From Candidatus Pseudobacter hemicellulosilyticus (GTDB lineage: Bacteria; Bacteroidota; Bacteroidia; Chitinophagales; Chitinophagaceae): a stretch of DNA of 64,000 bases. This document shows, piece by piece, positions 1-9,942 of the stretch; position 1 is the stretch's first letter; every line of letters begins with the position of its first letter. A program made the position numbers and the translations under genes. A model generated the notes under the pieces. The model made no database searches and was not told the origin of the DNA. It saw only the letters and a program-made list of their open reading frames with translations. The stretch is taken from NCBI GenBank assembly GCA_029202545.1, contig CP119311.1, positions 3,286,001 to 3,350,000 of the forward strand, written 5' to 3'.

Positions 1-26
1 TAATTTTTCATTAACAATTGGTTGTT

Positions 27-57
27 TTCTGTTAACTATTCGTTGGATTCTGTTAAC
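27..57 (+). promoter_or_regulatory. 21-bp-spaced direct repeat upstream of susC
   Basis: The 10-mer TTCTGTTAAC occurs at 27-36 and again at 48-57, an offset of 21 bp or two helical turns. GTT triplets also fall near 21, 31, 42 and 52, so the same face of the helix is marked four times. The repeats lie about 80 bp upstream of the susC start, where an activator of this locus would be expected to bind. No regulator gene is adjacent in the window. The regulatory role is inference. Confidence 0.4.
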
Positions 58-134
58 AGGGAAGCTGCCGGCAGGTTGATACCTTAGTTACCCTAACTTG
101 ACAACTAACTAAAACCACACTCAACCCAAACAAC

Positions 135-3100
135 ATGCTAATGGAAAAAAGACGGTGTAAGCACCTGCTGGTCTGTACCGGATTACTGCTCCTGCTGGTG
201 TTACCGGTACGCCAGGCACTCTTTGCGCAGGCTGTCAACCGGGTCACCCTTACCGGTATGGTAAAGGATCCGCTTAATAATCCCATACCAGGCGTTACCG
301 TATTGAACAAAAAATCAGGGTTCAGTACTTCCACTACAGAAAAGGGGATTTACTCCCTTCCCGCCACCCAGGGAGATACGCTCCAGTTCTCCCATATCAA
401 CTACAATTCTTATTCGGTGGTATTCCAGGAACTGCTGGTCATCAATGTTACGCTGGAAGCCCGCAGTGGTACCATGCAGGATGTAGTAGTGGTAGGCTAT
501 GGCAAACAGAAAAGGATCAGCACCATTGGTGCACAGTCCAGCATCAAAACGGAGGACCTGAAGATACCTGCAGCCAGTGTCTCCAATGCCATTGCCGGCC
601 GGATTGCCGGTATTATTGGCGTTCAGCGCAGTGGTGAACCTGGTTATGATCAGTCGCAGATCTATATCCGGGGTATTTCTACTTTCACCAGCAGCAGCCC
701 GCTGGTACTGGTTGATGGTGTGGAGCGCTCCTTCAATAATATTGACGCGGAGGATATTGCCAGTTTTACCATTCTTAAAGATGCTTCCGCTACCGCTGTG
801 TACGGGGTACGGGGCGCCAACGGTGTGATCCTGATAGAGACCAAGAAAGGGGTAGCCGGCAAGCCCAAGGTGAATGTGCAGTATAACCAGGGGATCACCC
901 AGTTTACCCGTAAGCCTGAGTTTGCTGATGGTGTCACCTACCTGAAGATGGCCAATGAGGCCTACCGCAATACCAATCCCGGCGCTTCACTGCCGCTGTA
1001 TTCCGAAGAAAAGATCAAAGCAACGGCAGAAGGCACTGACCCCGACCTGCATCCCAATGTGAACTGGATTGATGAGCTGTTCAAGGACAATGGGATGAAC
1101 CGTAGGGTGAACGTGAATGCCAACGGTGGTTCAGAAAATGCTACCTATTACCTGTCTGTAGGCTATTATGATGAAGAAGGTCTTTTCAAGACGGATGAGC
1201 TGGCTCAGTATAATTCGGCCATCAAATATTCCCGCTACAATTTTACCAGTAACCTCAGTCTGAAAGTCTTCAAGGGCACCAAAGTGGACTTTGGCGCTTC
1301 CGGCTGGATCTCTGACGGCAACTATCCTGGCAACAGCACTGGCGCCATCTGGGACCAGGCCTTTAAAATGCCGCCTACCGTGATCCCCGTACGTTATTCC
1401 AACGGGCTGATCGCCATGCCGCGTGGTGAAGAAGAGAATCCCTATGAAATGCTTACCCAGAACGGGTATGTGACTACCAATAACAGCCAGATCTGGTCCA
1501 ATATCCGGCTGACCCAGGACCTTAGCTTCCTGCTGAAGGGATTGAGCGCCTATGGTATGTTCTCTTTCGATAACAACAACTCCCACAATATCAGCCGTAC
1601 CAAAACGATGGACACTTACTTTGCCAGCCACCGGGATAATGAAGGTAAGCTGGTGATGGAACAGACCCGTGTGGGTTCCAGCTACCTGGGGTACTCAAGG
1701 GCGAACGGTGGCAACAGCCAGTTCTATACGGAGGCTGCCATCAATTACAGCAACAGCTTTAAAGATCATGATGTGAGCGGTATGGTACTCTACAACCAGA
1801 CCGACCGTACCGATGCTTTTGCCGGTGATTTTATCAGTTCTATCCCTTTCCGGTACCAGGGGCTTGCCGCCCGTGGCACTTATGCGTATGATAACCGCTA
1901 CCTGGCGGAAGTGAACCTGGGATACAATGGATCAGAGGCTTTTGAAAAAGGCCACCGCTTCGGCTATTTCCCTTCCTACGGTCTGGGTTGGGTGGTCTCC
2001 AATGAAAAATTCTTTGAGCCGCTGATGGAAGCTGTCAGCTTCCTGAAATTTCGCGGCTCCTATGGTATTGTGGGCAACAGCAGTATCGGTGGACGCCGGT
2101 TTGGCTATATAGCCACTGTTGAAGGCACCACAGGTTATGAGTTCGGGAACAATACCTCCAATAACTATAGTGGACTGGACATTGGTGATTATGCAGTGGA
2201 TGTAAGCTGGGAAAGGGCCAAGAAGTTCAATATAGGGATGGAGCTCCGCACCCTGCGGGGCGGCCTGAACCTGACAGTGGACCTGTTCATGGAAAACAGG
2301 GATGGCATCTTCCGGTCAAGAGGCGATCTGCCTGCTTATGCCGGTATTCGTCGCGCACCTGATGGAAACCTGGGCGCCGTTCGTAACAAAGGCATTGATG
2401 GTACCATTACCTATAACAAAAAGCTGGCGCCCAACCTGCATATGGAGTTCCGTGGCAATTTTGTATGGAACAGGGCTATTGTGAAAGAAGACGCCCAGGC
2501 ACGCTGGCCTTATCCCTGGCAGCAGGCCATTGGCCGCAAGCTGGGGCAGCGTTTTGGACTGACCGCCATCGGCCTGTTTGGATCAAAAGAAGAAGTTGCC
2601 AACAGCCCCCTGCAAACCGGCGATATTCAGCCCGGTGATATCAAGTACAAGGATATGAACGGTGATGGCCGTATTGATAACTATGACATGGGCCCTATTG
2701 GTTATGGCTCCATTCCTGAAATGGTCTATGGTTTTGGTCCTTCCTTCACCTGGAAGAACTGGGCCGTAGGCGCCTGGTTCAAAGGGATCAGCAATGTGGA
2801 CATCCACCTGAACGGTGAAGGTCTGCAGCCCTTCCAGCAGGAAGGTATCCGGGGTAACCTGTTCAGCAATATTACCGATCGCTGGACGGCTGATGGCTCC
2901 AACCCGGATCCCTGGTATCCCAGGCTCACCTATCCTTCCACCTCCAACTCCAACTACGCCACCAGCTCCTGGTGGGTGAAGAACGGCGCTTTCATCCGCC
3001 TGCAGAATGTTGAGCTGAGCTACACTTTCCGCAAGCAGCCCTGGCTGGAAAAGATCGGGGTTACCAACCTGCGCTTTTATGCTGTTGGCTTTAACGTAGC

Positions 3101-3206
3101 TACTTTCAGCAGCTTCAAATTATGGGATGTGGAAATGGGCGATGGTAAAGGCGCCAATTACCCCCTGTTAAAAACCTATAGTTTCGGCATCGATTGCCGG
3201 TTTTAA
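135..3206 (+). CDS. SusC-family TonB-dependent outer-membrane transporter
   Basis: This 1023-residue protein is a SusC/RagA-type receptor that imports oligosaccharides across the outer membrane using TonB energy. A signal peptide covers about residues 1-33 and ends near LFAQA. A carboxypeptidase-regulatory-like domain follows (about 37-115, VTLTGMVKDPLNNPIPGVTV). The plug contains DVVVVGYGKQKR, the SusC signature around IYIRGISTF, and PLVLVDGVER. The remainder is the 22-strand barrel, ending in an aromatic F residue as barrel proteins do. The length is normal for the family. An alternative ATG lies two codons downstream at 141. The gene heads a five-gene run on the same strand and is followed 18 bp later by susD. 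The family call is firm; the galactoside substrate is inferred from the two downstream hydrolases. Confidence 0.95.
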   Translation: MLMEKRRCKHLLVCTGLLLLLVLPVRQALFAQAVNRVTLTGMVKDPLNNPIPGVTVLNKKSGFSTSTTEKGIYSLPATQGDTLQFSHINYNSYSVVFQELLVINVTLEARSGTMQDVVVVGYGKQKRISTIGAQSSIKTEDLKIPAASVSNAIAGRIAGIIGVQRSGEPGYDQSQIYIRGISTFTSSSPLVLVDGVERSFNNIDAEDIASFTILKDASATAVYGVRGANGVILIETKKGVAGKPKVNVQYNQGITQFTRKPEFADGVTYLKMANEAYRNTNPGASLPLYSEEKIKATAEGTDPDLHPNVNWIDELFKDNGMNRRVNVNANGGSENATYYLSVGYYDEEGLFKTDELAQYNSAIKYSRYNFTSNLSLKVFKGTKVDFGASGWISDGNYPGNSTGAIWDQAFKMPPTVIPVRYSNGLIAMPRGEEENPYEMLTQNGYVTTNNSQIWSNIRLTQDLSFLLKGLSAYGMFSFDNNNSHNISRTKTMDTYFASHRDNEGKLVMEQTRVGSSYLGYSRANGGNSQFYTEAAINYSNSFKDHDVSGMVLYNQTDRTDAFAGDFISSIPFRYQGLAARGTYAYDNRYLAEVNLGYNGSEAFEKGHRFGYFPSYGLGWVVSNEKFFEPLMEAVSFLKFRGSYGIVGNSSIGGRRFGYIATVEGTTGYEFGNNTSNNYSGLDIGDYAVDVSWERAKKFNIGMELRTLRGGLNLTVDLFMENRDGIFRSRGDLPAYAGIRRAPDGNLGAVRNKGIDGTITYNKKLAPNLHMEFRGNFVWNRAIVKEDAQARWPYPWQQAIGRKLGQRFGLTAIGLFGSKEEVANSPLQTGDIQPGDIKYKDMNGDGRIDNYDMGPIGYGSIPEMVYGFGPSFTWKNWAVGAWFKGISNVDIHLNGEGLQPFQQEGIRGNLFSNITDRWTADGSNPDPWYPRLTYPSTSNSNYATSSWWVKNGAFIRLQNVELSYTFRKQPWLEKIGVTNLRFYAVGFNVATFSSFKLWDVEMGDGKGANYPLLKTYSFGIDCRF

Positions 3207-3224
3207 TTCAATTACCTGATCAAT

Positions 3225-4970
3225 ATGAACAAGCATATTATTATCACCGTTTTCTGCCTCATTGCCGGAACAGTCCTGCTGCCATCCTGCAGCAAGTTCC
3301 TGGACCAGGTGCCTAATGACAGGCAGACAATTGAAGAAGTATTCCAGAAAAAAAGGCCTACGGAAGAGTACCTGGCCAACGTATATAATTATGTCCGGGA
3401 TGAAAGCGATCAGTGGAATGCCACGCCCTGGATCGGTAACGTGGATGAGGTCAATGTGGCCTGGGCCAAATGGACCGTTTACCAGTTGAATGTAGGCAGT
3501 TGGAACCCCAGCCAGGCACATTTCAATTTCTGGAACCACTATTATAACGGCATCCGTTCCGCCACCTATTTCATGAATAATATAGATGGCAATAAGGAAA
3601 TCCTGGCGCTGGACGGGCAGCAGCTTATTGACCAGTACAAAGCGGAAGCCCGCTTCCTGCGCGCCTGGTTCTATTGCATGGTCCTCCGCCAGTACGGTCC
3701 GGCTGTGATCATTGGGGATGAAGAGATCCCGGCAGATGCGCTGGGCGATGCCCTCCAGCTGCCCCGCAGTCCTTATGACCAGTGCATTGATTATATTGTT
3801 TCCGAACTGGACCAGGCTGCTGCTGTGCTGCCTGCTGTTCCGGCCTCCAACCGAGACTATGGCCGCGCTACAAAAGGCGCTGCAATGGCCATCAAAGCCC
3901 GCCTGCTGCTGTACGCGGCCAGCCCTGGTTATAATGGCAACACTGATTTTGCCGGCTTTGTGAATGCAGAAGGACAGCCTTTTATCAACCAGAGTTTTGA
4001 CCGGGAAAAATGGAAGCGTGCTGCTGATGCCGCCAAAGCGGTGATTGACCTCAATGTATATTCCCTGTATGAAGATGCTACCAGGGATCCCATCAAATCA
4101 TATAGAGGCGTTCACCTGGTTCCGTGGAATGGGGAAACCATTTTTGCCCGCAAAAGCAATGGCCTCTGGAACTGGGACTATAACTGCTCCCTGCGTTCGG
4201 CCGGCGGCTGGAATGGCATTGCTCCGGTGCAGGAAATGATTGATGCTTATTTCATGAAAGATGGACGCTCTATCCAGGAGTCCCCACTGTATTCAGAGAC
4301 CGGCTTCACCAACAATGTATACAATATGTATGTGAACCGGGAGCCCCGCTTTTATGCATCCGTACTGTTCAATGGAGCCAGGTTTAAAGGTGGTTCCTAT
4401 AAGGATTCTACTACTGTTGATATGATGTATTCCGGGAAGGATGGCAAAAAGAATGGCGGTGAAGACTATTCCCATACAGGGTACCTGGTGCTGAAAGGCG
4501 TATCGCCGGAGACCGACCGGCTGGGTGGGGTAAGTTTTGAAAGGCCTTTTGTCCTGGTGCGCCTGGGAGAAATTTACCTGAACTATGCAGAAGCACTGGC
4601 GGAATACGGCGGCAATGAAACCGAGGTCCTCAAATACCTGAACCTGATCCGTAAGCGGGCCGGTGTGCCGGAATACGGCAGCGTTGACCTGCCTGCACCT
4701 GGCGGTCAGGACCTGGTGCAGAAGATCAGGGCGGAGCGCCGTGTTGAGCTGGCCTATGAATCCCATCGCTGGTTTGATGTGCGCAGGTGGAAGATGGCCG
4801 CCTCTGTAATGGGCAACCTGCATGGCATGAGCATCGATAAAGATGGTGCTGAATACTATAAACGTGTAGTGGCTGATAACCACCTCTGGAGACCAGCCTA
4901 TTTCTGGTTCCCCCTGTCGCAACAGGAAATGGACCGCGGCCTGCAGCTGGTACAGAATCCCGGCTGGTAA
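3225..4970 (+). CDS. SusD/RagB-family surface lipoprotein
   Basis: This 581-residue protein is the glycan-binding lipoprotein that caps the SusC channel. The lipobox LLPSC puts the lipidated cysteine at residue 22. The N-terminal SusD region follows (KFLDQVPNDRQTIEEVFQ), then TPR-like helices (AEARFLRAWFYCMVLRQYG). The RagB C-terminal part contains ERPFVLVRLGEIYLNYAEAL and EYGGNETEVLKYLNLIRKRA, and ends with RRVELAYESHRWFDVRRWK. All are landmarks of the family. It starts 18 bp after the susC stop, so the two should be co-transcribed. The length is normal and nothing looks broken. Confidence 0.96.
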   Translation: MNKHIIITVFCLIAGTVLLPSCSKFLDQVPNDRQTIEEVFQKKRPTEEYLANVYNYVRDESDQWNATPWIGNVDEVNVAWAKWTVYQLNVGSWNPSQAHFNFWNHYYNGIRSATYFMNNIDGNKEILALDGQQLIDQYKAEARFLRAWFYCMVLRQYGPAVIIGDEEIPADALGDALQLPRSPYDQCIDYIVSELDQAAAVLPAVPASNRDYGRATKGAAMAIKARLLLYAASPGYNGNTDFAGFVNAEGQPFINQSFDREKWKRAADAAKAVIDLNVYSLYEDATRDPIKSYRGVHLVPWNGETIFARKSNGLWNWDYNCSLRSAGGWNGIAPVQEMIDAYFMKDGRSIQESPLYSETGFTNNVYNMYVNREPRFYASVLFNGARFKGGSYKDSTTVDMMYSGKDGKKNGGEDYSHTGYLVLKGVSPETDRLGGVSFERPFVLVRLGEIYLNYAEALAEYGGNETEVLKYLNLIRKRAGVPEYGSVDLPAPGGQDLVQKIRAERRVELAYESHRWFDVRRWKMAASVMGNLHGMSIDKDGAEYYKRVVADNHLWRPAYFWFPLSQQEMDRGLQLVQNPGW

Positions 4971-5001
4971 CATCTTTTGTACACTTCAATGAACAACTAC
5001 C

Positions 5002-5979
5002 ATGAATCTACAGCATATTGTTTCTTTTTCCGCCGCTTTGGTCACGGTGGCCTGTATGGCCTCCTGTGAAAAAGTGGACATCCCGCGCGAAGAGCAGACT
5101 GATTCCTATGACCAGGTATATATGTCTGCTGCTGTCCGCAACCCGAATATAGTGTCCTTGAAAATGATGGATTCCGCCTATAGCATTACCTATGGTGGCA
5201 GCTATGGCGGTGTGGGCACACCCGGGCAGGATATTGATATCCAGTTTAAGGTAGATGAGGAAAAGGTGGCGCAATATAATGCCGCCAACGGCACCAGCTA
5301 TTCCATGCTGCCGGCCTCCTGCTACAGCTTCACTGCGGAAAACGCCACACTGGCAACGGGGACCCTGTCCACCAGCCCGCTGGCCATCAAAGTGAATCCT
5401 GCTGAAGGAATGGAGCTCTTTAAAGAATATCTCCTGGCCATCTCCATTGTGAGTACCAAGAATGATTTCAAAGTGAACCCCTCCCTGCGTACTGCCTATT
5501 ATATTGTAAAGGCTTCCCTGGACTTTGCTGATTTTCCTGAATTTGACCGCAGCGGCTGGTCTATCCTGGCCTATTCTTCCCAGGAACCGGAAGAAGGAGA
5601 AACCAACGGTGGCCTGGCGCTCCATACCATTGATGGTAAGCTGACCACTTTCTGGCATACGCAGTGGTCGCCCAGCAATGCAGCGCCTCCGCACTGGCTG
5701 GCAGTTGACCTTGGTTCGTCCCAAATTATTCATGGACTGGCCTTTACAGGCCGTCAGTCTACCAAATCGGGTAAGCCCAACCAGGTAGATGTGGCTGTCA
5801 GCACTGATGGCGCCAGCTGGACCGCAGCGGGCACCCTGACCTTGGAGAATATCAACGCACAGCAGAAATTCTTCCTTCCTGTGACCCAGTTCCCGGAAGC
5901 AAGATACATTCGCATCACCGTTGTGTCCAACTACGGTAACCAGGGCTTTACCCACCTGGCAGAACTGGGTGCATTCTAA
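5002..5979 (+). CDS. DUF1735 plus F5/8 type C (discoidin) surface glycan-binding lipoprotein
   Basis: This 325-residue lipoprotein has a lipobox at CMASC (Cys22). Residues about 35-170 resemble the DUF1735 (BT_3987-like) domain found in surface glycan-binding proteins (VDEEKVAQYNAANGTSYSML, then FKEYLLAISIVS). Residues about 180-325 look like an F5/8 type C galactose-binding-like domain (DGKLTTFWHTQW, PHWLAVDLGSSQIIHGL). It lies 31 bp after susD in the expected place for a third surface protein, so it probably retains the glycan at the cell surface. Its LGSSQ codons contain the repeated motif described separately (complement of GGGACGAACC at 5709-5724), with codon choices (ctt, tcg) that look rare among its neighbours. 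Confidence 0.88.
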   Translation: MNLQHIVSFSAALVTVACMASCEKVDIPREEQTDSYDQVYMSAAVRNPNIVSLKMMDSAYSITYGGSYGGVGTPGQDIDIQFKVDEEKVAQYNAANGTSYSMLPASCYSFTAENATLATGTLSTSPLAIKVNPAEGMELFKEYLLAISIVSTKNDFKVNPSLRTAYYIVKASLDFADFPEFDRSGWSILAYSSQEPEEGETNGGLALHTIDGKLTTFWHTQWSPSNAAPPHWLAVDLGSSQIIHGLAFTGRQSTKSGKPNQVDVAVSTDGASWTAAGTLTLENINAQQKFFLPVTQFPEARYIRITVVSNYGNQGFTHLAELGAF

Positions 5980-6008
5980 ATCACTAAACCGGTATTATAC
6001 AAAGCAGC

Positions 6009-9000
6009 ATGATGAAGTTGACCATTTCGCGATCCGTACTATTATGTTTTGTTTGCATGGCCTGGCTGATGCCAGTCAGCGCTCAGGAGTTTTCCCCGGA
6101 TAAATTGTACCGGTTGGTCAGTGGCCAGCTGGCCGCCAGTATGATCCCCAACAGTGGTAATGAATCCGGTATCCCTGCGCTGCCCGCCCGGAAAGGCGAT
6201 GCTGCACAGGCGTGGACCGTCCGGTTACTGAAGAACGGCAGGTACCATATTGGATCAGCCGCAGGCGGGAAGGGACTGGATAATGGAAGAGGTAATTCGC
6301 CACAAGGCAGCAGGCTGATCCTCTGGACCCGCGATACCAGTAACCGGAACCAGCATTGGCTGATCCGAAAAGCCGCCAACGGACAATTTACCCTGGAGAA
6401 TACCGGTAATGGTCAAGTGCTTTGCATTCGGGGCGCCGGTAAGGACGCCAGCTTATTCCTGGCGCCTGCCGATACCAGCGATAAAAGCCAGTACTGGACG
6501 CTGGAGCCCGTAAAGGTGAAGCTGCCAAAAATCAATAGCAAGGCCGAAGACTGGGAAAATGAAGCGGTGTTTGGTATCAATAAGGAGCCGGCACATGCCA
6601 CTTATATTCCTTTCGCGGATACAGAACTGGCGCCAGGGCCTGATACAGCCCGTTTCCGTTCACCCTGGTGCCAGTCTTTAAATGGTCCCTGGAAATTTCA
6701 CTGGGTCAAACATCCCAATGAACGCCCCCTGGATTTTTACAAGCCCGGTTTTGACGACCGGCAGTGGGCCACTATACCCGTTCCATCCAATTTGGAAATG
6801 CAGGGTTATGGTACGCCTATCTATACCAATATCACCTATCCTTTCAGCAATGATCCGCCACGGGTGATGGGACCGGTACCGGCCGACTGGACCGCTTCCA
6901 AAGAGCCCAATCCTGTTGGTTCTTACCGTCGCAGCTTCAGCATCCCGGCTAACTGGGACGGCAAAGAAGTGTTCATTCATTTTGATGGTGTCATCAGTGC
7001 TATGTACCTCTGGGTGAATGGTAAGAAAGTAGGGTATAATGAGAACAGTTTCAGTCCCGCAGAATTTAATATCACGTCTTATATTAAGCAGGGCGAAAAC
7101 AGTATTGCTGTAGAAGTGTACAAGTACAGCGATGGCAGTTACCTGGAAGACCAGGATATGGTCCGCTTCAGCGGCATCCATCGCAACGTTTACCTGTTTG
7201 CAGCGCCCCGCCTGCATATCCGGGATTTCTTTATTAAGGCTGAGCTGAACAAGGACTTTACGGCTGCCGGATTTTCGGTAGAAACAAAGATCCTGAACCG
7301 CAACAAAAAGACCAGCGGCGCCGCTACCGTGGAAGCCATGCTGGTGCATCCCAATGGGTCAACTGTTGGGCAATTTGGCCCGGTGGCCATCGCCCCGCAA
7401 AAAGCCGGTGCGGAAGTCAATGCTACTATTACCGGTAGTGTACAGGATCCTGCGCTTTGGTCGGCCGAATCCCCGGCTCTTTATACCGTAGTGCTGCAAT
7501 TGAAAGATGCCAAAGGCGCAGTTCTTGAAACCATACGCACTCCTTTTGGTTTCCGCAAAGTGGAGATCGTGAAGAGCCAGCTGCTGGTGAATGGCCAACC
7601 CATTTTACTGAAAGGCGTGAACCGCCATGAAATGCACCCGGTACTGGGCAAGGCCGTGACCGTAGAAAGCATGATCCAGGATATCTTCCTGATGAAGCAG
7701 CATAATATCAATACGGTCCGTACCAGTCACTATCCCAATGATCCTGTCTGGTTAGCACTCTGCGATTATTACGGATTGTATGTGATTGATGAAGCCAATC
7801 ATGAAACGCATGGTCACCAGAAGATAGCCGGGTATCCCAGTTGGAAGCCCGCCATCCTGGACCGTACGGTCAGGCTGGTAGAACGGGATAAGAACCATGC
7901 CTGCGTGATCATCTGGTCGCTCGGCAATGAAGCCGGTGGCGGCGATAATTTTGTGGCTGCCCGTGAAGCTGTTCGGCAGCTGGATCTTAGTCGCCCCATC
8001 CACTACGAAGGCATGAACAGCGTGGCCGATATTGAATCCAATATGTATCCCTCCGTGGATCATATTATCAGGAAGGGCAAGACCGCTTCTGAAAAACCAT
8101 ACTTCATGTGCGAGTATGCCCATGCCATGGGTAATGCCGTAGGTAACCTGAAAGAATACTGGGAAGCTATTGAAAGCCACCAGCGCCTCATTGGCGGTTG
8201 TATCTGGGAATGGGTTGACCAGGGTATTGCCACGCCTATACCCGGTGATGCCAGTGGCAAAACATTCTATGCCTATGGCGGTGACCGGGGCGACAGGCCC
8301 AATGACGGCACCTTCAGCATCAAAGGACTGGTGACCTCCGACAGGCAGGTAAAACCTGCCCTGCTGGAAGTGAAGAAAGTATACCAGTATATCAGCTTTG
8401 CAGATGCCGGTATCCTGGAAGGAAAGATCCGGATCAAAAACAAATATGCCTTCACCAACCTGCAGCAATTTGCATTCAGCTGGCAACTCCTGGAAAATGG
8501 TGTGGCTGTCCAGCAGGGCAATCTGCCCGGTTTCTCCCTGGCTGCCGGAAAGGATACGGTCCTGGCTATTCCCTTCCATCTGCCGGTCCGGAAGCCCGGC
8601 GCTATCTATCACCTCAACCTGGAAGCGTTGCTGCAACAGGATTACAGCTGGGCTAAGACTGGTCATGCAGTAGCTGCCGAACAACTGGAGGTGCCCTATA
8701 GCACGCCTGTGCTGGTGGCTGCCGATACGGCCGGCATCGCTGCGCCGCAATGGAAGGACAACGGTGCAGCCATCGTTGCCAGCGGTCCTGGTTTCCTGCT
8801 GCATATTGATAAAAGTACCGGCCGGCTTTCCCAGCTGGAATATGGCGGCCGCCGTTATATTGACGGTGTAGCCAACGGGCTTGTCTTTAACCTGTACCGT
8901 GCCATGATCGATAATGACCATACCGGCGACTGGGGCCAGAACTACGATACCCGGACCTTTGGCTATGATCAGCCGGTATACAGCCTCCAGGATTTTCGTT

Positions 9001-9629
9001 TTGAACAACGTGGTAAGACGCTCTTTGTGCATACTGTAGTGCGGGCCAATACCAGTTCCGGCTTTGGCGTGACCACACAGATAGATTATACTATTGATGG
9101 AAAAGGAAAGATAAAGGTGGAAGCCCTGTTCAATCCCGATCCCACCAAACAGTTCATTACCCGCCTGGGCCTGCGCATGAGCCTGGGTGGCGGACTGGAA
9201 AATGTGAGCTGGCTGGGCCGTGGACCGCATGAGAATTACATTGACCGGAAAGAGTCGGCTTTTGTAGGTCGCTACAGCCGTAGCGTGAATGCTATGGAAG
9301 AGCAGTACGAGAAACCACAGAGCATGGGCAATAGGGAAGATGTGCGTTGGTTAACGCTGACCAATCCTGCTTCCGGAGCGGGTATCCAGATTACTGCTGA
9401 AGGGCCGCTGCATTTCAGCGCCCTGCATTATACGGACCAGGACCTGGGCAAGGCGGATCATATGTACCAGTTGCAGCGTCGTCCGGAAACCTTGCTCTGC
9501 CTGGATTACCGGCAGATGGGCCTGGGCAATGGCAGTTGCGGTCCTATCCAGTTGCCGCAGTACCTGGTACCGGCTACACCGGGTAAACTGGTGTTTACGA
9601 TTGCACCGGTGACGGCTGCAGCACAATAG
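6009..9629 (+). CDS. GH2 beta-galactosidase with N-terminal ricin-type lectin module
   Basis: This 1206-residue exported enzyme should release beta-linked galactose. The signal peptide ends near PVSAQ (residue 26). Residues about 28-170 form a ricin-type beta-trefoil with repeated QxW-like motifs (NQHWLIRKA, SQYWTLEPV). The GH2 sugar-binding domain follows (WVNGKKVGYNENSFSPAEFN). The immunoglobulin-like domain and the TIM barrel come next, with VNRHEMHPVLGKAVT and INTVRTSHYPNDPVW. The acid/base glutamate is E641 in WSLGNEAGGG and the nucleophile is E702 in MCEYAHAMGN; GGCIWEWVDQG follows. The C-terminal half carries the LacZ small-chain domain (WLGRGPHENYIDRKE). At this length it is of the LacZ type, extended by the lectin. 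Paired ATGs at 6009 and 6012 are both possible. It is 29 bp from the previous gene. Activity on other beta-galactosides or galacturonides cannot be excluded. Confidence 0.93.
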   Translation: MMKLTISRSVLLCFVCMAWLMPVSAQEFSPDKLYRLVSGQLAASMIPNSGNESGIPALPARKGDAAQAWTVRLLKNGRYHIGSAAGGKGLDNGRGNSPQGSRLILWTRDTSNRNQHWLIRKAANGQFTLENTGNGQVLCIRGAGKDASLFLAPADTSDKSQYWTLEPVKVKLPKINSKAEDWENEAVFGINKEPAHATYIPFADTELAPGPDTARFRSPWCQSLNGPWKFHWVKHPNERPLDFYKPGFDDRQWATIPVPSNLEMQGYGTPIYTNITYPFSNDPPRVMGPVPADWTASKEPNPVGSYRRSFSIPANWDGKEVFIHFDGVISAMYLWVNGKKVGYNENSFSPAEFNITSYIKQGENSIAVEVYKYSDGSYLEDQDMVRFSGIHRNVYLFAAPRLHIRDFFIKAELNKDFTAAGFSVETKILNRNKKTSGAATVEAMLVHPNGSTVGQFGPVAIAPQKAGAEVNATITGSVQDPALWSAESPALYTVVLQLKDAKGAVLETIRTPFGFRKVEIVKSQLLVNGQPILLKGVNRHEMHPVLGKAVTVESMIQDIFLMKQHNINTVRTSHYPNDPVWLALCDYYGLYVIDEANHETHGHQKIAGYPSWKPAILDRTVRLVERDKNHACVIIWSLGNEAGGGDNFVAAREAVRQLDLSRPIHYEGMNSVADIESNMYPSVDHIIRKGKTASEKPYFMCEYAHAMGNAVGNLKEYWEAIESHQRLIGGCIWEWVDQGIATPIPGDASGKTFYAYGGDRGDRPNDGTFSIKGLVTSDRQVKPALLEVKKVYQYISFADAGILEGKIRIKNKYAFTNLQQFAFSWQLLENGVAVQQGNLPGFSLAAGKDTVLAIPFHLPVRKPGAIYHLNLEALLQQDYSWAKTGHAVAAEQLEVPYSTPVLVAADTAGIAAPQWKDNGAAIVASGPGFLLHIDKSTGRLSQLEYGGRRYIDGVANGLVFNLYRAMIDNDHTGDWGQNYDTRTFGYDQPVYSLQDFRFEQRGKTLFVHTVVRANTSSGFGVTTQIDYTIDGKGKIKVEALFNPDPTKQFITRLGLRMSLGGGLENVSWLGRGPHENYIDRKESAFVGRYSRSVNAMEEQYEKPQSMGNREDVRWLTLTNPASGAGIQITAEGPLHFSALHYTDQDLGKADHMYQLQRRPETLLCLDYRQMGLGNGSCGPIQLPQYLVPATPGKLVFTIAPVTAAAQ

Positions 9630-9790
9630 GGGAGTCAGCTGAAAACAGTCCATGCCTGGCGTGGACAAAGGGATGTACCAGGTTTTATGTGGTATGTACT
9701 TCGCCTCAACAACAGGTTCGGCAAGGACCTGGTGATGGGCAAGTCTGACAGCAGCCCTCCTATTATAGCTTATTGGCTATTTAGTCTATA

Positions 9791-9818
9791 AAAAGAGCCC
9801 CCGTCAGGGGGCTTTTTT
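9791..9818 (+). terminator. Intrinsic terminator after the GH2 gene
   Basis: A 7-bp GC-rich stem (AGCCCCC at 9796-9802, GGGGGCT at 9807-9813, loop GTCA) is preceded by an A-run and followed by a T-run. It separates the susC-GH2 transcription unit from the GH27 gene, and it rules out a GH27 start at 9817. Confidence 0.88.
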
Positions 9819-9942
9819 GTTATATGAAGGCTTTTTTGGACGAAAAAAACAGCAATCATACTTACTTGTGGCAAGGACACTTATATTGTGGCTGGTCTGT
9901 GGCCCGGCCGCCTCAAACCACGTGCGAAAAACAACACCTCAT

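Noticed and set aside
7752..9230. A 492-codon frame antisense to the GH2 gene
   Set aside because: It is fully inside a well-supported gene and shows no domain; long shadow frames are common in this composition. The same holds for frames at 5008-5955 and 60065-61306.
9817..9942. A longer N-terminus for the GH27 enzyme
   Set aside because: The TTG start lies inside a terminator's T-run, and a clean signal peptide begins at 9943.
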